From an uncultured bacterium (GTDB taxonomy: Bacteria > Actinomycetota > Coriobacteriia > Coriobacteriales > Coriobacteriaceae): 10,154 bases of DNA. The notes beneath the pieces were generated by a model. It made no database searches. It was not told the DNA's origin and saw only the letters and a list, made by a program, of their open reading frames with translations. Positions 1-6,174 of the stretch are shown here, piece by piece. The first letter of the stretch is position 1, and each line of letters opens with the position of its first letter. The position numbers were made by a program, and so were the translations under genes. The stretch covers positions 1 to 10,154 of the forward strand of contig CAJMPM010000039.1 of assembly GCA_905215225.1 (NCBI GenBank), written 5' to 3'.

Positions 1-150
1 GGCAACCTTCTGATCTTGAGGCTCGTGGGCGACGTGATCTACGACGTGGCAGGCGACGAGATGTAGTCGCTCACCGTGGCCGACCTGCTGCAGAAGTTCG
101 AGGAGGTCTCGGGCGGCGAGCTCGCCAACGACCGCATGCTGCTGAGCTAA
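1..150 (+). pseudogene. 3' remnant of ABC transporter ATP-binding protein with in-frame stop
   Basis: Read in frame from base 1, this stretch gives a short peptide, a TAG stop at 64-66, and then an open tail ending in TAA at 148-150. The tail reads LTVADLLQKFEEVSGGELANDRMLLS. This resembles the extreme C-terminus of the ATPase subunit of the uncharacterized BMP/tryptophan-type ABC importers (COG1101 family), where a G-D/E-E-K-x-x-LTVxDLLxxF-ANDRxLLS ending is usual. The part before the stop (GNLLILRLVGDVIYDVAGDEM) fits the preceding family region (GN-x-x-I-M-M-H-x-G) but with several unlike residues. This suggests decay by point mutation rather than a single read error. Only the last ~50 codons are visible, so the upstream gene could be intact up to this point or could itself be a fragment. 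Family assignment is from memory of the family, not a search. Confidence 0.5.
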
Positions 151-189
151 AACCTGCCAAAAAGGGACAGGTTTATTTTGGCAGGTTTT
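149..189. repeat. Hairpin repeat, GGGACAGG-loop type, copy 1
   Basis: A perfect 14-bp inverted repeat (149-162 with 176-189) has arms AAAACCTGCCAAAA and TTTTGGCAGGTTTT. The 13-base loop contains GGGACAGG. The left arm begins inside the TAA stop of the upstream ATPase remnant. The T-rich right arm could end transcription of that remnant on the + strand. The loop core links it to three other hairpins in the window (205-244, 1255-1293, 4129-4175), although its stem sequence differs. Confidence 0.75.
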
Positions 190-204
190 ATCTGCGCAAA
201 CGTC

Positions 205-244
205 AAAACCGCCGCAAAGGGACAGACACCTTTGCGGCGGTTTT
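205..244. repeat. Hairpin repeat, GGGACAG-loop type, copy 2
   Basis: A perfect 16-bp inverted repeat (205-220 with 229-244) has arms AAAACCGCCGCAAAGG and CCTTTGCGGCGGTTTT around the loop GACAGACA. It lies 16 bases after copy 1. It has the same plan as copies 3 and 4: AAAACC(A/G)CC(A/G)CAAAGG arms around a GGGACAG-type core. Base changes between copies are compensated in both arms (GCCG against ACCA), which shows that the hairpin itself is conserved. It sits 66 bases upstream of the small secreted-peptide gene. Confidence 0.8.
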
Positions 245-309
245 CGCATATTATGTCGATAATCCAGCGTCAGCAGGGACCACTGGTTAAGAGAACTAAG
301 GAAACTGCC

Positions 310-501
310 ATGAGAAGACTCCTCCCCCGTCTCGCCTTAACCGCCGCGCTCCTTGCCGGCGTGCTCGCCGGCGCCCCAGCCTACGCCACCGCGGCCACCC
401 CGTCTCAAGTTATCGACGCGTCCGACGTGATCGGACAGGCTTCTTGGTGGGTATCATGGTTGGACGATTATGAGGAGGTTTCCCTACATGGAATTGTTTG
501 A
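310..501 (+). CDS. Small secreted leader-type peptide upstream of mscS (63 aa)
   Basis: The ATG at 310 is preceded by AAGGAA (298-303) at 6 bases, which is why this start is preferred over an in-frame one at 178 that would run through the hairpins. The product begins MRRLLPRLALTAALLAGVLAGAPAYA. This is a textbook Sec signal peptide: Arg-rich n-region, Leu/Ala core and an A-Y-A cleavage site near residue 26. The predicted mature part is only ~37 residues, with acidic and Trp residues (SWWVSWLDDYEE), and I recognise no domain. The last 14 bases overlap the start of the mscS gene in another frame, so translation of the two is probably coupled. It could be a real secreted peptide, a translational leader for mscS, or the N-terminus of a once-longer MscS protein detached by frameshift. 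Confidence 0.55.
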   Translation: MRRLLPRLALTAALLAGVLAGAPAYATAATPSQVIDASDVIGQASWWVSWLDDYEEVSLHGIV

Positions 502-1255
502 GCCAATTCTTCATTTCTTTGCACAACGATGGGTCCACAACATCATCTGGGCAGGTATCTTGGCCATCGGCACCGCCGTTGCCGCCAAGGTCGCGTCCAA
601 GACCCTGTACCACCTGCTCAACCGCGACGATAACCCACTCCCTTCATCAAGCATCTTCATCAACATCGCGCGCGCCATCATCTGGATGATCGGCGGCAGC
701 TTTATCCTCGACAACTGCTTTGGCATTAACGCAAACGCCCTCGTCGCCGCTCTTGGCGTCGGCGGCATCGCCATCTCGCTCGGCTTTCAGGACACGCTGT
801 CAAACCTTATCGGTGGCATGCAGGTGACCTTTATGGGCATCATCAAGCCCGGCGACAATATCGAGGTCGGCGGCGTGTCGGGCGTGGTCCAAGACATCAC
901 CTGGCGCCATACGACCATCGAGGACGCCTGCGGGCAAACCATCATCGTCCCCAACTCCAACATCTCCAAGAACACGCTCGTGCACCTCATGCCCTTTGGG
1001 CGCGTGGCCGTCCCCGTCGCGGTCAAGGACACGTCCAAGTGGGCTTCACTGGACGCGCTGGCAGATGAGCTCACCGACGCCACCAAGGCCGCCGTGCTTC
1101 CCATCTCGGGCTTTGACAAGGAGCCCTACGTGCTCTTTAGCGAGATCGGCGACTTTGGCATCAAGGGCAAGATCATCTTTATCGTCAGCGACGACAGCAC
1201 CACCTTCACGGCAGCCGACGCCTGCATCCGCGCCATCGCCCCCATCATCGCCTAA
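488..1255 (+). CDS. mscS: MscS-family small-conductance mechanosensitive ion channel
   Basis: This 255-residue inner-membrane protein is expected to form a heptameric channel that opens under membrane tension and releases small solutes during hypo-osmotic shock. Three hydrophobic segments are visible: about 18-36, 56-79 and 82-118. The third is the pore-lining helix, with GVGGIAISLGFQDTLSNLIGG (90-110) matching the MscS signature. The beta domain follows (KPGDNIEVGGVSGVVQDITWR, 120-140, and IIVPNSNI, 152-159), then a C-terminal alpha/beta part. Its length is near that of E. coli MscS (286), with a shorter N-terminus. The start at 488 is chosen over the in-frame ATG at 470 because GAGGAGG (472-478) lies 9 bases upstream of it. 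The gene overlaps the secreted-peptide gene by 14 bases, and its TAA stop merges with a hairpin repeat. No other channel subunit or regulator lies nearby. Confidence 0.9.
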   Translation: MELFEPILHFFAQRWVHNIIWAGILAIGTAVAAKVASKTLYHLLNRDDNPLPSSSIFINIARAIIWMIGGSFILDNCFGINANALVAALGVGGIAISLGFQDTLSNLIGGMQVTFMGIIKPGDNIEVGGVSGVVQDITWRHTTIEDACGQTIIVPNSNISKNTLVHLMPFGRVAVPVAVKDTSKWASLDALADELTDATKAAVLPISGFDKEPYVLFSEIGDFGIKGKIIFIVSDDSTTFTAADACIRAIAPIIA

Positions 1256-1293
1256 AACCACCACAAAGGGGACAGGCACCTTTGTGGTGGTTT
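1255..1293. repeat. Hairpin repeat, GGGGACAGGCAC-loop type, copy 3
   Basis: A perfect 15-bp inverted repeat (1255-1269 with 1279-1293) has arms AAACCACCACAAAGG and CCTTTGTGGTGGTTT around GGACAGGCA. Its first base is the last base of the mscS stop codon, so the repeat begins exactly where the gene ends. The downstream arm ends in TTT, which makes a plausible but weak terminator for mscS. It is the same element as copy 4, which lies in the opposite orientation. Confidence 0.85.
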
Positions 1294-1349
1294 CGCATCG
1301 TGGTACCATGGTTTATATCGTTGTTTAAACGACTAAGGGAGTAGACACC

Positions 1350-3266
1350 ATGGAAGAGGCCTATCGTCAAGCACGCAAGCGCGGCGAGCAGGGACGCCGT
1401 CGCGCCATCAGCCAAAGCGAGCACCCGTACCTTACGGATCTCGACGGCCTCGTTGCCCAGCTCCCCTTAGGTCAGCGAGAGAGCGTCGGCCTGAGGGACA
1501 TTCCGCTCGAAATGGTCGTCGGCACGGTTACCAAGGGCCGTCAGTCCGCTTTTTCGTGCAACTTTATGCCCCTGCTTCCGTTTAGCACCGAGTTCGCCCG
1601 CAAGTGGTCCAACCTCTACGACATCCAGGTGACCGAGGGCTATCGCGACCCCATCATCGTCACCGAGTTCATGCATCGGTTCTATGTCCAGGAGGGCAAC
1701 AAGCGCGTCAGCGTCCTCAAATTCCTGGACGCCCCGACGGTTTCGGCCAAGGTCACCCGTCTCTACCCCGGCACATGGGATTCCGTCGAAAGCCGCCTGT
1801 ACGGCGAGTTCTGCGCGTTTTGGCGCGTCTGCCCCCTATACGAGATCGAGTTCTCGCGTGAGGGAAGCTACGAAACGCTCGCCAAGATGCTCGGTCAGAA
1901 CCTTATCGAAAAATGGCCGCAGAAAAAGGTCGACTACCTGCGCCATACCTTCCTGCTCTTTAAGCGCGCCTACCTTCGCGCAGGCGGCGACCACCTGGAC
2001 ATTACGCCCGCCGACGCCATGCTCGTCTACCTCAATGTGTACAACCAGGACCGCCTGCTGGATACGCCGACGGATATCGTCGTTAACCGCCTGTGCAAGA
2101 TCTGGCGTGAGCTGGTCATTGCCGGCAAAAATGACGAGGACAAGGTCAATCTAGTCGAAGCACCGAGCGTCGACGAGGAGGAGAAGCCCGCCAAGTCCAC
2201 TTCCGGTGTGCTCAACTTCTTTATGGGCAAGACCGTCTATTCGGCGGCCAGCCCCCTGCGCATCGCCTTTATCCATGAATGCCCTTGCGCCTCGTCGAGC
2301 TGGGACAGCCTGCACGACCAAGGACGCCAGTATCTCGATGAGCACTTTGACGGTATCGTGCGCACCGAGGCGTTCGAGGACTGTCACGATCCGGACGTGT
2401 TCTACGCCGCCGTGGAAACGGCTGTCAAACATGGAGACAACGTCATCTTCTCGACCTCGCACCGCCTGATGGAATATACGCTCAGGGCTGCCGTTGAGTA
2501 TCCCCAGGTGCGATTCCTCAACTGCTCTATCGGCCTTCCCCACCAAAGCGTGCGCTCGTATTTTGGAAAGATGTACGAGGCCAAGTTCCTCCTGGGCGCC
2601 CTTGCCGCCAGCATGGCGGACAACCACCGCATCGGTTACCACGCGTCGGTCTTCGCCTCGGGCGCGCTCCGCGAGCTCACCGCCTTTGCCATCGGTGCCT
2701 CGCGGCGCGACCCTCGCGCGCAGGTAATCCTCACCTGGGGCGATGTGCCCGCCGGCGGTCTTGCCGAAGCCATGTGCCGCGAAGGCGTGAGTGTTATGAC
2801 CGGCGCCGACATGTCAAAGTCGCTCGAAGACCCCACGGCCTACGGACTTCACCGCCTGGTCGATGGCAAGGTCGTCGGCATCGCCATGCCGGTATGGAAC
2901 TGGGGTCGATACTACGAGCTTATCGTGCGAAGCCTGCTGCATGGCACCTGGGATGAGACCAGTGAAGACAGCCAGGTTCGCGCCGTCAACTACTGGTACG
3001 GCATGAGCTCGGGCGTTATCGACATTCGCTACGCCCCGGGCCTGCCCTATCAGACGCGTAAGCTTGTTCAGTTGCTCCGCAATGGCATCGTCGAGGGCTC
3101 CATCAATCCATTTGGCGGCGAGCTCCATAGTCAAGACGGCGTGGTGCAGATCGAGGGCTTTCCCCCGCTGCCGAGCACGCAGATTGTCGAGATGAACTGG
3201 CTGGCCGACAACGTGGTGGGCACGATACCGCAGCTCGACAATGAGCCGGGAGTTACCGCCCTATGA
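1350..3266 (+). CDS. Cytoplasmic BMP-family substrate-binding-like protein with ParB-like N-terminal domain
   Basis: The 638-residue product has two parts. Residues ~40-140 carry a ParB/sulfiredoxin-like fold, shown by DIPLEMVVGTVTKGRQ and then FYVQEGNKRVSVLKFLDAP around 111-128. A helical linker follows. From about residue 300 (SPLRIAFIHE) to ~560 it resembles the BMP/PnrA nucleoside-binding family, with the Rossmann-like start, GxxYEAKFLLGALAA and RIGYHASVFASG. No signal peptide or lipobox is present, so unlike true BMP lipoproteins it should stay in the cytoplasm. This two-domain form is known in Firmicutes and Actinobacteria under the name BMP family protein, without an established function. 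A ligand sensor for nucleosides is one guess. The start has AAGGGAG about 9 bases upstream. The stop TGA overlaps the ATG of the next gene, so the two are translationally coupled. Confidence 0.85.
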   Translation: MEEAYRQARKRGEQGRRRAISQSEHPYLTDLDGLVAQLPLGQRESVGLRDIPLEMVVGTVTKGRQSAFSCNFMPLLPFSTEFARKWSNLYDIQVTEGYRDPIIVTEFMHRFYVQEGNKRVSVLKFLDAPTVSAKVTRLYPGTWDSVESRLYGEFCAFWRVCPLYEIEFSREGSYETLAKMLGQNLIEKWPQKKVDYLRHTFLLFKRAYLRAGGDHLDITPADAMLVYLNVYNQDRLLDTPTDIVVNRLCKIWRELVIAGKNDEDKVNLVEAPSVDEEEKPAKSTSGVLNFFMGKTVYSAASPLRIAFIHECPCASSSWDSLHDQGRQYLDEHFDGIVRTEAFEDCHDPDVFYAAVETAVKHGDNVIFSTSHRLMEYTLRAAVEYPQVRFLNCSIGLPHQSVRSYFGKMYEAKFLLGALAASMADNHRIGYHASVFASGALRELTAFAIGASRRDPRAQVILTWGDVPAGGLAEAMCREGVSVMTGADMSKSLEDPTAYGLHRLVDGKVVGIAMPVWNWGRYYELIVRSLLHGTWDETSEDSQVRAVNYWYGMSSGVIDIRYAPGLPYQTRKLVQLLRNGIVEGSINPFGGELHSQDGVVQIEGFPPLPSTQIVEMNWLADNVVGTIPQLDNEPGVTAL

Positions 3267-3973
3267 AGATCCTTGCCGTAGCCGATACCGAAGAACGATG
3301 CCTTTGGGAGTGTTTTCGCAAGGAACGCTTTGAGGGTGTCGACCTGATTTTGTCCGCTGGCGATCTGGAGCCGGACTATCTTGAGTTTTTGGTCACGGTC
3401 ATCAACAAGCCGCTCATCTACGTGCGCGGCAACCACGATGACCGCTACGCACGTCATGCGCCGGGTGGCTGCATCTGCGTCGAAAACGCCGTCTACGTGT
3501 ACCGCGGCGTCCGCATTGCGGGGCTTGGCGGCTCCATACGCTACCGAGATGGCGCCAACATGTACACCGAGCGCGAGATGGCCAAGCGCGTGCGCAAGCT
3601 GTCACGCAAAGTGAGGATGGTCGGCGGCTGCGATATCCTGCTGACCCATGCGCCCGCCGCCGGCATGGGCGATCTGGATGATCTGCCACATCGAGGATTC
3701 GAATGCTTTAACACAGCGCTCGAGTCCTGGAATCCCGACTACATGGTGCACGGGCATGTGCACCAATGCTACGGTCCCGATTTTAAGCGCGAGCGGCAAC
3801 ATGCGTGCGGAACGACAATCATCAACGCCTGCGGCTACACGCAGTTTGAACTCGACGAAACGCACTACCCCGCACGTGGTTGGCAAGCAGCCTGGCTCAA
3901 TTCGCAAACCATGCGACGCGAGCTCAAGCGCCACGAGGCCATCGAGTCCTCTACCGCCAGAACACCCTGGTAA
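3263..3973 (+). CDS. Metallophosphoesterase family protein
   Basis: This 236-residue protein of the calcineurin-like phosphoesterase fold probably hydrolyses a phosphoester with two bound metal ions. Visible metal/catalytic motifs are D8 (AVADTEER), GDLEPDY (33-39), GNHDDR (56-61), THAPAAGMGD (128-137) and HGHVH (163-167). The usual first motif D-x-H is replaced by D-T-E. I recall that relatives of this subfamily also read A-D-E-E or similar here, so this looks like a subfamily trait rather than a defect. Its ATG lies inside the stop of the BMP-family gene (ATGA at 3263-3266), which implies one transcript and linked expression. The substrate is unknown. A nucleotide or nucleoside phosphate would suit the partner, but that is inference. 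Confidence 0.88.
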   Translation: MKILAVADTEERCLWECFRKERFEGVDLILSAGDLEPDYLEFLVTVINKPLIYVRGNHDDRYARHAPGGCICVENAVYVYRGVRIAGLGGSIRYRDGANMYTEREMAKRVRKLSRKVRMVGGCDILLTHAPAAGMGDLDDLPHRGFECFNTALESWNPDYMVHGHVHQCYGPDFKRERQHACGTTIINACGYTQFELDETHYPARGWQAAWLNSQTMRRELKRHEAIESSTARTPW

Positions 3974-3990
3974 CCGCTTTTAAGGCTTGA

Positions 3991-4104
3991 CGCTGCGCCG
4001 GCCCCAAGCACCCCATCTCGCCCCTCAAGCCGTCGCTCGCGTACCAAAGTACGCGTCGCTCCTCTTTCGGGGCGACCTGGGGCACTTGGAACCGGCTCGC
4101 TGCG
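3991..4104. repeat. Long imperfect palindrome between convergent genes
   Basis: The left half 3991-4044 can pair with 4049-4104 around a CAAA loop. The innermost 7 bp (CGCGTAC with GTACGCG, 4038-4044/4049-4055) are perfect. Further out, blocks CGCCCC/GGGGCG, CCCCA/TGGGG, CCAAG/CTTGG and CCGG/CCGG pair with small mismatches and a 2-base bulge, about 38 pairs of 54. A direct repeat CGTCGCTC (4031-4038 and 4054-4061) lies within the core. No start signal or credible protein fits here. It looks like a dispersed palindromic element, but only one copy is in the window. Confidence 0.6.
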
Positions 4105-4128
4105 ATGCCATAGCATTGACGCCAAAGT

Positions 4129-4175
4129 GCCAAAACCACCACAAAGGTGCCTGTCCCCTTTGTGGTGGTTTTGGC
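4129..4175. repeat. Hairpin repeat, GGGGACAGGCAC-loop type, copy 4 (inverted)
   Basis: A perfect 19-bp inverted repeat (4129-4147 with 4157-4175) surrounds TGCCTGTCC, which is the reverse complement of the loop of copy 3. The asymmetric loop therefore shows that this copy lies in the opposite orientation. It is placed between the ends of the metallophosphoesterase gene and rplA, next to the rplA terminator, and could serve as a bidirectional transcription stop. Confidence 0.85.
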
Positions 4176-4185
4176 CCGAGATAGC

Positions 4186-4224
4186 AAGAAACCCGGTCCT
4201 GCACGAGGCAGAACCGGGTTTCTT
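4186..4224 (-). terminator. Rho-independent terminator of the rplK-rplA transcript
   Basis: On the - strand the perfect 12-bp stem AAGAAACCCGGT/ACCGGGTTTCTT encloses a 15-base loop and ends in a T-rich tract. It starts about 36 bases beyond the rplA stop. The AGAA-CCCGG stem start is also used by the tuf terminator at 7048-7078. Confidence 0.8.
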
Positions 4225-4260
4225 TAGCAATGCTTGCTTTGCTCAGGCAGTAACTAATAG

Positions 4261-4968
4261 TTACTCAGCCAGGAAGTCGCGCTGGACAGCGGGATCGACC
4301 TTGACGCCAGGGCCCATGGTGGAAGACACGGAGATGGACTTGACGTACTTGCCCTTAGCAGAAGAGGGCTTGACGCGCAGGATCTCGGTGTACAGGGCAG
4401 CATAGTTCTCGACGAGCTGCTGCTCGGAGAAGGACTTCTTGCCCAGGGGCACGTGGCAGATGCCGTAGCGGTCGGCGCGGTACTCAACGCGGCCAGCCTT
4501 GAGCTCGGAGACCATCTTGGCGACGTCCATGGTCACGGTGCCGAGCTTGGGGTTCGGCATGAGGCCACGGGGACCAAGGATCTTACCGATGCGGCCAACC
4601 TTGGCCATCATGTTCGGCGTAGCGATAGCGGCGTCGAAGTTGATCTCGCCCTTCTGAATCTGGGCGACGAGCTCGTCGGAACCGATGATGTCGGCGCCGG
4701 CAGCCTCGGCCTCGCGAGCCTTCTCGCCCTCGGCGAAGACGGCAACACGAACGGTCTTGCCGGTGCCGTGGGGCAGAGAGATGGAACCACGAATGTTCTG
4801 GTCAGCCTTACGAGTATCGATGCCCAGACGGAAGTGGGCCTCGACGGTCTCGTCGAACTTGGCGGTGTCGAGCTCCTTGATGAGCTTGGCAGCCTGAAGG
4901 GGGGTGTAGAGCGTGGCGCGGTCGATCTTCTCGGCAGCGGCGTTATAGCTCTTACCATGCTTAGCCAT
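4261..4968 (-). CDS. rplA: 50S ribosomal protein L1
   Basis: This 235-residue protein of the large ribosomal subunit is part of the mobile L1 stalk at the E site, and in many bacteria it represses its own operon. The L1 signature GKILGPRGLMPNPKLGTV (about 128-145) is clear, with PHGTGKTVRVAVFAEGEKA (66-84) ahead of it. Length matches the family (E. coli 234). The start at 4968 is chosen over the in-frame ATG at 4974 because AGGAGG lies 8 bases before 4968 and only 2 before 4974. It follows rplK after a 117-base spacer and is the last gene of the operon. rplJ and rplL, often next, are absent. Confidence 0.97.
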   Translation of the reverse strand: MAKHGKSYNAAAEKIDRATLYTPLQAAKLIKELDTAKFDETVEAHFRLGIDTRKADQNIRGSISLPHGTGKTVRVAVFAEGEKAREAEAAGADIIGSDELVAQIQKGEINFDAAIATPNMMAKVGRIGKILGPRGLMPNPKLGTVTMDVAKMVSELKAGRVEYRADRYGICHVPLGKKSFSEQQLVENYAALYTEILRVKPSSAKGKYVKSISVSSTMGPGVKVDPAVQRDFLAE

Positions 4969-4992
4969 GTGCATTACCTCCTGTGGTTAAAC

Positions 4993-5067
4993 GGGCGTGA
5001 GCCCTCCCACATCGTATCGTGTGCCCTATTGCACACATATAACGGGCGCCCCGGTCGGAGCACCCGT
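4993..5067 (-). promoter_or_regulatory. rplK-rplA spacer with three small hairpins
   Basis: The spacer holds three short inverted repeats in a row. GGGC/GCCC is at 4993-4996/5001-5004. GTGTGC/GCACAC is at 5019-5024/5031-5036. ACGGGCGC/GCACCCGT is at 5042-5049/5060-5067, with one G-U pair in the transcript. None has a U tract, so simple termination is unlikely. They could be mRNA processing sites or a control site for L1 in front of its own gene. This is a structural observation only, and I cannot match it to a known L1-binding motif. Confidence 0.3.
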
Positions 5068-5085
5068 CATTACCTAAAGAAATCG

Positions 5086-5514
5086 CTACTCAGCGATGGT
5101 GACGCCCATGGAACGGGCGGTACCGGCGATGATCTTCTTGGCGGCGTCAATGTCGTTGGCATTGAGGTCCGGCATCTTGATCTCGGCGATCTTGGTGAGC
5201 TGCTCCTGGGAGAGCTGACCAACCTTGTCGGCCTGGGGCTTAGCAGAACCAGACTTGAGGTTCAGCTCCTTCTTGATGAGGTGAGCCGCCGGCGGGGTCT
5301 TGGTGATGAAGGAGAAGGACTTATCCTCGTAGACAGAGATCTCAACGGGGATGATGTCGCCCTTCTTGTCCTGCGTCTCGGCGTTAAAGGCCTGGCAGAA
5401 CTGCATGATGTTCACGCCAGCAGCGCCCAGGGCGGGGCCGACGGGAGGAGCGGGGTTAGCTGCACCAGCAGGAATCTGGAGCTTAATGACGTTGGCAACC
5501 TTCTTCTCAGCCAT
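5086..5514 (-). CDS. rplK: 50S ribosomal protein L11
   Basis: This 142-residue protein sits at the base of the L7/L12 stalk, near the GTPase centre, and binds 23S rRNA. The proline-rich N-terminal loop PAPPVGPALGAAGVNIMQFC (21-40), the hinge KTPPAAHLIKKELNLKSGSA (72-91) and the C-terminal IAGTARSMGV (129-138) are all family hallmarks. Length equals E. coli L11. The start at 5514 is chosen over the ATG at 5520 because AAAGGA is 6 bases before 5514 and directly abuts 5520. A 120-base spacer after nusG carries three GTGCTT-type repeats, but I see no convincing promoter there. Confidence 0.97.
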   Translation of the reverse strand: MAEKKVANVIKLQIPAGAANPAPPVGPALGAAGVNIMQFCQAFNAETQDKKGDIIPVEISVYEDKSFSFITKTPPAAHLIKKELNLKSGSAKPQADKVGQLSQEQLTKIAEIKMPDLNANDIDAAKKIIAGTARSMGVTIAE

Positions 5515-5634
5515 GGTCATTCCTTTCGAATCACGAGTGTGAAGTACTTGCTATATCGTAAGCACGCACGTGTTAGAAGCACTCCTGAGATGAGCAGTCA
5601 CAGAAGAAGCACGCTCGCGCGAACGGACGAAAAC

Positions 5635-6171
5635 TTAAGCGATGACAGCGACCTGGTTAAAGTCGAGCTCGACCGGCGTCTCGCGGCCAAAGATCATCAG
5701 CGTGACCTTGAGCTTGCCAGCCTCGGTGTTAACCTCGGAGACCTTGCCATCAAAGTCGGTAAGCGGGCCATCGGTGACGCGGACGGACGTGCCGACCTGA
5801 ATATCAACCGAGGTGCGCTTGGGCGAATCGCCCTTACCGGGACGACGAGTCATCTTGTTGTACTCGTCGCGGGAAAGCGGAGCGGGCTTGCCGTTGCCGC
5901 CTAGGAAACCGGTGACGCCGGGCGTGTTACGAACGCACGTCCAAGCATCGTCATCCATCTCCATGCGGACCAGGACATAACCCGGGAAGATCTTGGAATC
6001 CTTGGTCTCGCGCTTGCCACCCTCTTTGATCTCGGTGACGCGCTCCATAGGAATCTCGATATCAAAGATACGGTCCTGCATGCCCATGGTCTCGATGCGA
6101 TGCTCGAGATCGGACTTAACGCGGTTCTCGTATCCAGAGTAAGTGTGAACGACGTACCAACGCTTAGACAT
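5635..6171 (-). CDS. nusG: Transcription termination/antitermination factor NusG
   Basis: This 178-residue factor binds RNA polymerase and modulates pausing, Rho action and coupling to the ribosome. The NGN domain fills residues 1 to ~110, with RWYVVHTYSGYENRV at the start and IFPGYVLVRMEMDDDAW in the middle. A basic linker follows, then the KOW domain from ~125 (VGTSVRVTDGPLTDFDGKVSEV). Length is close to the E. coli protein (181), with no large insert of the kind found in some actinobacteria. The gene starts 3 bases after secE ends, and its ribosome-binding site (GAGGGGC) lies in the last codons of secE, so the two are tightly coupled. Confidence 0.97.
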   Translation of the reverse strand: MSKRWYVVHTYSGYENRVKSDLEHRIETMGMQDRIFDIEIPMERVTEIKEGGKRETKDSKIFPGYVLVRMEMDDDAWTCVRNTPGVTGFLGGNGKPAPLSRDEYNKMTRRPGKGDSPKRTSVDIQVGTSVRVTDGPLTDFDGKVSEVNTEAGKLKVTLMIFGRETPVELDFNQVAVIA

Positions 6172-6174
6172 GGT

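Noticed and set aside
178..309. N-terminal extension of the secreted peptide to an ATG at 178
   Set aside because: It would translate across two hairpins and place the signal peptide internally. The ATG at 310 has a good ribosome-binding site.
3987..4184. 65-codon + strand frame in the convergent gap
   Set aside because: It consists of palindromic element and hairpin repeat, and has no ribosome-binding site.
4453..5904. 483-codon + strand open frame opposite rplA, rplK and nusG
   Set aside because: Antisense shadow of three certain genes. It crosses intergenic spacers, has Leu/Asp/Gly/Val-rich low-complexity composition and no family features.
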